A stretch of 64,000 bases of DNA from Punica granatum (taxonomy: Eukaryota > Streptophyta > Magnoliopsida > Myrtales > Lythraceae). Under the pieces are notes generated by a model. It saw only the letters and a list, made by a program, of their open reading frames with translations, was not told the DNA's origin and made no database searches. The stretch covers positions 24,966,199 through 25,030,198 of the forward strand of contig NC_045127.1 in the NCBI RefSeq assembly GCF_007655135.1, written 5' to 3'. The position numbers and the translations under genes are program-made. Shown here piece by piece: positions 55,526-64,000 of this stretch (positions are counted from its first letter, which is position 1; every line of letters begins with the position of its first letter).

Positions 55526-57258
55526 CCAAGGTAAAAATTGACCCTGGATATATATAGTTCTTTTCATTAGTAATGAACTAAGCATACGAAGAGTTGCGAC
55601 TTAGTATATCCTCTACTTTGACCTGGAGGAGAATCTCAACTTCTATCACCTAAAATCGAGTCCTAAACTCTAAAAACCACAAGTAATTCACCATGCTATA
55701 CTCTCGTCATGGATGCATCACGCATATCTGTAACACACGAAGGGGGAGGAAGAGCCTTTATGTAGTAGCACCAATGGTCGACTTGAAATTAAGAGGTCTT
55801 GAGTTTGATTTTTTTTAGTAAAGACTTTTTCCTATTATTAAATTAAGCCGTCGACCTCAAAACAAATATATATATTTGCCTGATGTTGGTATCGAAGAAA
55901 AAACTCCTTCATTCCCCATTTCTCAATTTTTCTTTCCCTCGATTTTCCACCCATCCAAAAAAGTAAAGTAAAAAGTTTGCAAGAGCACCACAAAAAACTC
56001 CATCCAAATTTGCCAAACTTTTTTTTTTAATCTTTCACTGTGTACTCTGATATCCGAAAGCCTTATGGGTCTTAACTAATTTAGTTCGAGTCGGTTCGGC
56101 CCTCTAAGAGGTATTCCAGTGTGGATTTTATTCATTCATAATACTCGAACTTGAGACCTTATTTAAGGGAGATAAACGTCGAACTGCTTGAATCAGTCCA
56201 CGTTGGTTACATCTCGAACGCCTGAATTCAGTTTTGTTATACTCCTAACTAAAATTTTAAAACGACCCAAATTTTTTAAAATTATTAAATTTTGCCCCAC
56301 CCTCTTCTCTCTCCCCACGTCCATTGTTCATCATCTTTCTCATTTCCCCGTGTATATTGTTCATCATCTTCCTTCTTCCCTCATCCCTAGCTTCCTCGAG
56401 CAGCTCCCCAACTGCGTCGTGATCATCCAGCTCGATGACTCCATCGATGAGATCTGCCCTGACCCCGCCCTATCCTTTGACCACCTTGCACTCTGCTATT
56501 AAAAAGGGCACTTGTAGTCGGTGGAGAAGCCAAAGCCTCGAGTCGAGCAAATGCTAAACAACAATAAGAGAGGAAGATCAGTAGGAAGATCACATACACA
56601 CTTGATCGAAGACACATAGTAATAGGCGATTCTTCCTTTTAGGATGTTGAAAGAGAGGGAGAGAGAGAGTGGAGAATGGAGAGAGAGAAGGTGAGTGGTA
56701 CATTTTCAAATATATCAAAAATTTGAATCGTTTTATTATTTATAAAATTTTTATAATCAAACGAAATCATACTTCACTTCGTTATAAAGCGCCACATTAT
56801 TTATGTTGCTTATATATATATATATACACACATTAAGAGATAATAATAAAATTTAATTCCGACAAGAAAATGAAAAACTGAACCCCAAGAAAGGGTGGGA
56901 CTTCGGCAAGAACAAAGGCGTTCAGACACAAAAACAAACATCTCACGAATCAAACCCAAACCCGGAGGGAGAATAAAACAACAGAGAAGACAGAGAGAAG
57001 AGGAGAGAGATTGTGTGAAAAGCCCAATAGCTTCGAACGGAACACCTGTGAACTTTGCCTTTTGCTTTTTAATGACACTCTCTCTCCTCTCCTCTCTCAA
57101 AAACAGAGCCTTGATGAGTTGATTCTCACTTCTTTCACTCCCCCTTTCCTTTCCTTTCCTTTCCTTACTTTTCCCTCTCTCTCCCCCTCTGGTCCTCTGA
57201 GGGAAAACAGAGTTAGAGTATATATGCTCTCTCACTGTGCAAACATGGAGCTCAGGAA
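55526..57258 (+). promoter_or_regulatory. Upstream region, probable promoter and 5' leader of TIFY8
   Basis: No supportable gene. TATA candidates are GTTATAAAG (56781-56789) and the TATATATATATATA run (56811-56826). A pyrimidine-rich stretch (57078-57190, CTCTCTCTCC...TTTCCTTTCC) precedes the start codon, as in many plant 5' leaders. If transcription starts near 56850, the leader is about 400 bases and contains upstream ATGs at 57072, 57114 and 57245. A coding-like fragment at 56370-56500 (LPNCVVIIQLDDSIDEICPD) is unrecognised. Confidence 0.5.
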
Positions 57259-57274
57259 ATGGCCGTTCTGCTGA
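57245..57274 (+). other. Upstream ORF overlapping the TIFY8 start codon
   Basis: ATG at 57245 opens a nine-residue frame (MELRKWPFC) that ends with TGA at 57272-57274. The TIFY8 ATG (57259) lies inside it in another frame. If this region is transcribed, ribosomes starting here would bypass the main start, reducing translation. Both ATGs have a purine-rich context. Inference from sequence only. Confidence 0.6.
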
Positions 57275-60200
57275 ACAACAACGGAGCAGCAATGGCGCAG
57301 CAGCAGCAGCTCAAACCCAACTCCACCGCTAATGCCGCCCTCAGCCCCCACCAGCAAGCGAAGCCCGCAATGTTCCACGACTTCCTCGGAATCAAAATGG
57401 CCAGCGCCGGCGCCGGCGGGGTAGGAGCACCCGACCTTCCTCTCCCTCCACCTGCTGCCCTCGCGAAGTCCGACGACGTCCGCCTCTTGGAGGCCTCGCC
57501 AGCCGCCTCCGCTTCCGCTGGAGCCTCCATCGGGGGTCGCGGCGGACCCATCTCAACCACCTCTGATCTGGGCTCCGGTGAGCTCATCTCTTAATCCCCT
57601 GCCCTCTCATTCCCTCTTTGCCTTTTCTTGCTCATTATATTGTGTATTGAAAAAAAAAAAAAACCTTCTTCAAGAGAAACTATAACGATGGGGTTCTGTG
57701 GCGGATTTTGGGGGTTTCTTTCTGCTGGTGTTTTTCGTTTTCAATTTGTCATGTAATCTAAATTTTGTGTTCTGCTGTGCCAAGTGGGTAAATTTGATTT
57801 TGTTTAAATATGTTTACAAATTAGTAAAAAGTCTCTTGTTTTTTTTTTGTTAAAGAAAAAGAGATTTGATGTTATGCATCACTATTGAAATTCCTGCAAA
57901 AAGATTGCTAGTATTTGTGCAAAGTAAGAAGCTTTCTATGATAGACGTTATGATTGTAAATTCCCAATTCAAATGTTGAAGGACTTTCTCCTTTTTTTGC
58001 AGATTAGATTTTGCCTTACTGAATACTAATTTGGTCTTCTTTCATCGCATGTTCAATCAATAGAGTTGATTAAACCCATTAAGTAAAGGGGGGAAAAAAG
58101 AGCCAGAACATCTCTTCTGATTTTCATGTCCTTTCTTGATGTCTTTATTAATTTGTTCTTTGCATTAGGTAAGGAGCTGGACATTTCCTTTGGTTTTTCT
58201 GAAAAGTGTGGGTTTCATTTAAGGAAAGCTAAGATTCAAGTATACATCCATCGGTAGTGCCCTTTTAATGGTGATGCAAACTAACTCTCTCTCTCTCTCT
58301 CACCAATAAAAACACAGTGCAGTGGAGCGGGTGAATGCATATTTTTAGATATGGTCATGGGGTAGTTTGAGTGAGGTCATTAATGAAGTTGGTGCTCAGT
58401 AGCTTCTTGTGGGTGCCTTTCCCTTTTATTTCATCTTGTTTCGCTGAATTCTTCTTCAGAAAAGTGGCCAAATTTGCACCACTTTTTGCTTGTTTTGTAC
58501 CCAGTTTCTGTTTCTTGTTCTCTTTGGTCAAGTGTTAGGTAAAACCATTAATGGATCTACCCCGCTTTGGCACATAGAGATTGTAGGCTCGATGTTATCA
58601 TTTGTTTGAAGGATAACCTCGCAATCTGCAATACTGTGGTTCAAATGGCTCTCCGTTGTGTTGCCTCTTTCGTAATTTGTGTGGACGAATGTTGGGTTGA
58701 TATGGTCTCTCATTATGTTCAATGGTGATAGAAAGGCAGGTCAGTAATCATTTCGAGGGCGTCCCTTTCTACGGTCCAAGGAGCGACATTTCCGGTACTG
58801 ATATCTGCAATAGAATGATAAGGAGCAAGCGTAGTAGTTCGGACTCCGCATTTATGGGGTCTCCCATGGATGGGATGGCTCAGATAGAACCAGAATCGCA
58901 TGAGAACTTGCATTTGATGAAGGTAGTCATTCGTAACTTTTTATTTTGGTATTTGTATCTGTTAACGGGCTCGATATCTTCTAGGTGGCTAGTCCATGTT
59001 AAATAGGGCAACAGGTAGTCGAACCTAAGACTGATCGCCTCGTGTTGGTCTAGTTGTTTCGACCAGCTGTGCTTTTTATTTGATACAATTTGATGCTTAC
59101 AGCATTATCTGATGTTTTTATCTCCCAAAAAAAAAAAAGATTCTTCGGAATGGGGCAGGAGGAGAAAGACAGAGACGGTGTAGTGAAGATGAGACATTCA
59201 TCAGCGCACATCCAATGCGGCAAGCCTCTGCGTCCTTTGTGCTGCACCCTGGTGCAAGTAGTAGGAACGATCCTGGTGGCTCAAAGTGGGACCGGTCTAT
59301 TCCCTTGAGCTTGGGCCCTGCTCTTCAGTTTCCTCCCCGAGGGGTCCAATTTGCCTCGCCCTTAGCTCATCATTTACCGCCAAACAGGTACAGGGAAGTC
59401 CACGCTAGTGCTCCGATCATCTCCCAATCAGCTGCAGATGAAGGGTCTAGGACAGGGATGAAAGGGCCGGGTATTTTGAGCTCAGTCAATGCTGCAGGTG
59501 GTGGGTCTGAGAAGAACTTGCCCATGGGACCACAAAGTGGTGGCAAGCCAAGGCCGGGCACTATAAACACTGATCCTGAATCTTCTAACCCTCCAACAGG
59601 GTGGGAAAGAAAATCACTTTCGCATACATGTGTAGAAAAAGAAATGGATGTAAGCTCTTACCTTTTTTATTTTTTTAAATTTTTTCATGTTTTCTGTGAC
59701 AGTCGGCATGGAATGGCATCAGCAAGCCGGCAGATGACCATATTTTATGGTGGTCAAGCCCATGTTTTCGATGATGTGCACCCAAACAAGGTTTGTTTCT
59801 GGTTTTCCGCTTCTTTCTGCAGTATCTTTGATCTCAGTCCTCCTAGTTATCTATCCAACTTGTTTGAACACTGTTGCCTTCTAATAAACCCTTGACTGCC
59901 TGCTTGAAAGCCATATTTTTCCAATCAAGAAACTAGGGCAGGGGAATTGTATTCTTTTCAAGTTTCTTACCAATAAATTTGTCCTGCATTTCATCATTTA
60001 TTGATTTATTTTGGAAGCTTGTGTTTGACTATTTTATCCTTTGAGCTGAATACTGTGTGTTAATTGTAAAGTATGCGTAGCACTCTAGTTCGTAGTTTTC
60101 ATCGAGATTTTCTCTTACTGTTTAGTATAAGATAATCGAAGCTCACAGGCTCGAATATCAAGGTTTATTGGTGGACAGAAACAGGTGCATATATTATAGT

Positions 60201-63200
60201 TCAAAAAGGAAAAACATTACAGGGCAAGAAATGAATTACTTCTACAGTACACCAATGTTGGCATTGGTCTATTGTCTGGCAATTTTGTATGGAGCATTCA
60301 AATTCTCATGCAAATAAATTACTAATAATTGAGTATGGAAACAATTAAGGCAAAAGTTAGATCAAATTAAGAAAATATATTAGAGCCAATATTCAATATT
60401 TTATGGTGCCTCACCGCCAGGTGTCCAAAAGTAGTTTGTGCTTAGGAGCAAATGCTCCAGAAAGAGTTAGCATGTGCGGACTGACGAGTCATGCCAAGCT
60501 ACCACATGCCATACATAGACTACCACTATGCAGCAGTGATTTCATAATCCATGCCAACACTTCTGCTAACAAAATTTTTTCTCGGCCTCACTGACAGTGA
60601 AAAGGAATAGTTGGCTGTAGAAAAACCATAAGACATTGTCCCTTTTCTTTATGCAAGTTCAAACCGCCAGCGTCAGTTATGCCATCACAAAACTACTTCC
60701 TCAAACAATGCCTGCTTGTGAGGAGCTGAGTGACCTAAATTGGTGGTGCTTAATTTTTGAACTCTCTTCCATATCTTGATAGTTGTCATATGAATGCAAG
60801 GGCTTTTATTGACATTTTCCTCATAGGATGGGCTGTTTAGCTATATGCGTTGAAGAGTCAGTTTTTTAAGTATCTTGAATTGTAGAATTTTGGCAAATGG
60901 GCCTGAAAATCTCGAAAGCTTTGTAACATGCAAAGGGGACTGTTTTATCAAGATTCAGGTAAAGGGTATCTCGACAAATTGATCTTTTGATGAATCTGCA
61001 TGTTTTCAGCCCTCTCACCCTCTGATCGATTGCTTTCCGAAAATAATATGCAATCTTTCAGATGCAAGGTTGACTTGTTTTGCAGATTATTTAGTCTAGG
61101 ATGACTCTGATGAAATTAACATTTTTATTAGCCAATTCTACCTATAGAACTGAAAAGGGTCAAACATATATTTTAATTAGAGTGTTGTGCAATTATCCTG
61201 ATCTGCTGCTACCATACATCTTACTCATTATAATATGGTAAAAAAAATTCCTGAATTCCCCTATCCATCCAAAGCCTGATGCATGATTTAGTGTACTGCA
61301 AATGTCATTGTATTGTTGTTTCTGTAATGTGTACCTTCATTGCATGTGTGGTTCATCCGTGATGTTAGACCCTCCAATTTGTTTCCCGCTATCTTCTCCT
61401 GCTGAACTAAGAACTCATGCTTGAAGTTTCGAGCTTCTCCCTTCCGCAGTATATAATTTTGAAATGATGACAGCCAGAATGTGAAGATTAGAAATTGTTT
61501 TTCCTTGCCTAAATGGGAAGAACTTCTGATGGTATGGAAAAGGATAAAAACCTGGAAATCATTGGAATGTGAACTTTGTCGTTGAATTTCTATATTCACT
61601 TTTTTCTTGTCATTTGGGTTCACGATGTGAACTCCCTTTATTCCTCTTGCTTTATCTCTTCGGAATAAATAGTCATCTTCCAGGTGTAGATGATTCTTAA
61701 GTGGAGCATAACTCCAATGTAGCAACCAGATAGCTAAACAATATGCTTTAGATGAAAAATGATTTAGTAGTTGAAATTTCAAGCGTAGATTCTTTGTTCA
61801 ATTGGAAGATGGTCAGAAGAAAATTATTTGGTTGTGGCATCATTGCTCAACCATATGCCAGATAAGGTACAAGCTATTGATACCATATTATAGCGATTAT
61901 ACGATATTCTAGTAATGAGCAAGAGGTTTTAGCATCAATGGATCAAGATAATCACATGATACATTGATTTATATCTACTTCTGTATTTATTCAATGCTGT
62001 AGGTATAGTTAGCTTACTAAACTTTTATTTGTTCGACACAAAATGGTAATCCCAAAGCAACTAGTCTTCAGGAGAAGTCATCTCACATTTGGAGAACTTT
62101 CCATGGTGTTTTGAAAGACCGAGGAACAAGTCAGAAACTAAAGGTTTTTGTGCACTAAATCTTTATGAAGAGGTCATGTTTCCCCAAAATTCACCTCTGC
62201 AATCAACAATTGGCTAACTCTTCACTAAGAGTCAGTCGAGGATTTTTTTTAGTGAGGAAGTTGAACGTACAAATGTGCTATGTTCATTTGCAATTCCTCG
62301 GAGATAAAGATTCAGGATTTCAGTTGTGACATAATTAATGTGGAGGGATAAGTGATGATGCTGCAACTGTCAGTGTTGCCTATAAGGGATATAGGCTTGG
62401 TTTGAGTTATAAAATCCATCTTGTATTTGTTATCTTTAATGTTAGTGGTGGTCATTTTAGGTTGCCTGTAGTAGTTTGAATGAATTATTGGTCCGCAGGA
62501 GTAGAATATTCGATATCATGTTGGCTGCATGTATTATTTATATTATCTATATTTTGTCGTCGTTTGTGCTGAAGTTTTAGTCTGCTTTTCTTTCAAAAAA
62601 TTTTTTGTATATAGAATTTGTTCAAAAAGAAGGTTTTCTGGTCATTCATTGGTCGCATCACAATAGCTGATAGATCAATGACATAACAGTCGAGTGGTGC
62701 AAGGCTTGTTCTTCTAGTACTCAATAATTAATGGAAGTAAGACATTGACTGTACATGTTATTTTGGCCAGGATCGACACTGTTGATGATTAGGTTTTGAT
62801 TTAACCGACAGTGATTAGTTTAGATCTTCCGTGATATCTTGTATCAACTGATAGTTTGAACTACCATCTATACTTAGATGCAATACAGTCAGCCAGCCTT
62901 TTGTGTTTCCATCACGGCATTGATGAATGTCTGAAATATATTGTGCTTGTTTTGGACTGCAGCTACACTTTGAGATTGATGTCCTCAATTACAATGACGA
63001 ACTTCAGTGTTAAAACTGCTTTGAACTATCCATAGTGTGACTTGAGACAATTAGATAAATTGCCTATACTTCCAAAACTGGAGATTTTATTTCTTTTTCT
63101 TTTTGTGTTGATTTATTGGGATTCTTCGCATGACTTGTGATTATGTGATCCCTACAATCCTACGAGGCACAATGTTTCAGCAATAAACTATTCTTATAGA

Positions 63201-63969
63201 CTTTTCTGTTCTTGCTCATTGGCTACCGTAATGAACTTCAATGCATCACAAATGTGCAGTTGTCTGGACGCATTTCTATTTTGGTGGTTGATGTATGTAG
63301 TTTTCATGTATGCTTGGGGAATGTCCACAATCAATGTCCAAAGTCTTGTAATAATTCTTATTTTTCCCCTTTTTTCTGTCCTTCCAGGCAGACATTATAA
63401 TGGCTTTAGCTGGTTCAAATGGAGGATCTTGGTCCACGACCTTCTCGCCGAAATCTAACTCAAGGCCAACAAGCGAGGGTAACATAGTCATGGGGGAGAA
63501 CGAGACAGTTGGTATGGCGAGTTTGGCACGGGATCTCCACGGAAAGTTCCCGGCTATTGCAAATTCCAGTCACGGTCCTGAATCTGCTGACCGAATCTCT
63601 AATCCGATAGGTGAGACTCCTTCCGAGCATCCTTTTTTCATGTTGAAAGTTGTAATAGACCTAAGACTATGGCCCCTCCAACCGAGAGACATGCCTCCTC
63701 GTTTGCGTCTATAAAAGAGAGACAAGTTCTGTTTTTCCTATATTTGTTAGCCACTCTCATCTAGTTCGATATGAAGTTGCAGTCCAGTCTAGTTATGAGA
63801 ACCATGTACCATTGATCCCGGACAACATTGCTTTAATCTTGCTCTAAGATGCGATGTTTTAAATGTGTAATGACTGTTCTCTTTTGTTGCAGGTGGCCCA
63901 CTGAGCGGAATCGTTGCTAAAGATCTGAGAATCCCGTCTCAACCAAAGTACGAGAATAGAGATGTATGA
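57259..63969 (+). CDS. TIFY8: TIFY8-type transcriptional co-regulator (six exons)
   Basis: Exons: 57259-57577, 58732-58922, 59140-59600, 59703-59790, 63388-63610, 63893-63969; all introns are GT-AG, total 1359 bases, 452 residues. Landmarks: FHDFLGIKM (residues 39-47), a motif typical of TIFY8 N-termini; GVPFYGPRSD at the start of exon 2; and the TIFY domain at about residues 333-368, with core TIFYGG at 336-341, GQAHVFDDVHPNK, then ALAGSNGGSW in exon 5. TIFY8 proteins differ from JAZ proteins in lacking a Jas motif, and none is seen here. In Arabidopsis TIFY8 binds NINJA/TOPLESS-type co-repressors through the TIFY domain and acts in the nucleus. Intron 4 is 3.6 kb. The exon 3 donor (CAGG|GTGGGA) is weak but is the only one preserving phase with the exon 4 acceptor at 59702; a GTAAGC donor 49 bases later competes. 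Exon 1 is GC-rich with Ala/Pro/Gln runs. Confidence 0.92.
59791..63387 (+). other. Large intron 4 of TIFY8 (3.6 kb)
   Basis: Donor AACAAG|GTTTGT and acceptor CTTCCAG|GCAGAC split the TIFY domain between HPNK and ADIIMALAGSNGG. The interval is AT-rich with no supportable gene. The antisense open frame at 61288-61782 has no recognised motif. I saw no clear transposon ends inside. Confidence 0.75.
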
Positions 63970-64000
63970 AGTGAAAGAAGGGTCACTAATGGCGATGCTT

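Noticed and set aside
57217..57224. TATATATG as a TATA box for TIFY8
   Set aside because: Only about 40 bases before the start codon, leaving almost no leader.
57252..57587. Antisense open frame over TIFY8 exon 1
   Set aside because: Shadow of a GC-rich exon read on the other strand; no motif.
61288..61782. 164-codon antisense frame in TIFY8 intron 4
   Set aside because: No recognised domain and composition like surrounding intron; probably chance.
1..64000. tRNA, rRNA and CRISPR-type arrays
   Set aside because: Scanned by eye; the only tRNA-like matches are retrotransposon primer sites, and no regular repeat-spacer array is present.

Overview
This is plant nuclear DNA from a dicot. It is AT-rich and repeat-dense, it holds one intron-containing host gene at the right end, and it shows no bacterial-type genes, rRNA, tRNA or CRISPR. 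The large gypsy element and the TIFY8-type host gene look most like what I remember from pomegranate (Punica) and other woody rosids. That is recollection, not a search, so the species is a guess.

Layout. (1) 1-15063: a Tat/Ogre-type Ty3/gypsy retrotransposon on the minus strand. It runs off the left edge and has a 4.3-kb LTR, an extra ORF1 before gag, a probable pro-RT intron and about a dozen stop codons. It appears to be inserted in the LTR of a related older element (14466-15063). (2) 16287-24262: a small Mutator-like (MULE) element with about 220-bp inverted ends and a 9-10-bp target duplication. It is split by a decayed Ty1/copia element (16823-23626), whose RT region in turn carries a 252-bp Tourist-like MITE. 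(3) 24264-30004: AT-rich DNA with microsatellites, one 757-bp MULE (28359-29115) and weak hints of a Helitron. (4) 30005-35721: a 5.7-kb solo LTR of the same Ogre-like family, plus strand, with a 5-bp target duplication. (5) 36988-41306: a 4.3-kb MULE carrying gene-like sequence and further nested elements, lying between the arms of a wider divergent inverted repeat. (6) 42949-44232 and 44826-45214: a fold-back MULE and a MITE. (7) 45398-54642: a nearly complete young Angela/BARE-type copia element with two 1885-bp LTRs, a perfect 5-bp target duplication, one frameshift and one nonsense codon. (8) 54723-55516: another MULE. (9) 57259-63969: a complete six-exon TIFY8-type gene on the plus strand.

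How it fits together. The only apparently functional host gene is TIFY8, a transcriptional co-regulator related to the jasmonate JAZ family. Everything upstream is a layered transposon deposit. Nesting and LTR divergence give a relative order: the 16.3-24.3 kb MULE is older than its copia insert (LTRs differ by roughly 8% by eye), which is older than the MITE inside that copia; the Angela-type element is much younger (LTRs differ by roughly 2%). Six non-autonomous MULE-like elements with 9-bp target duplications are an unusually dense set for 64 kb. Two of them carry gene-like inserts and are Pack-MULE candidates.
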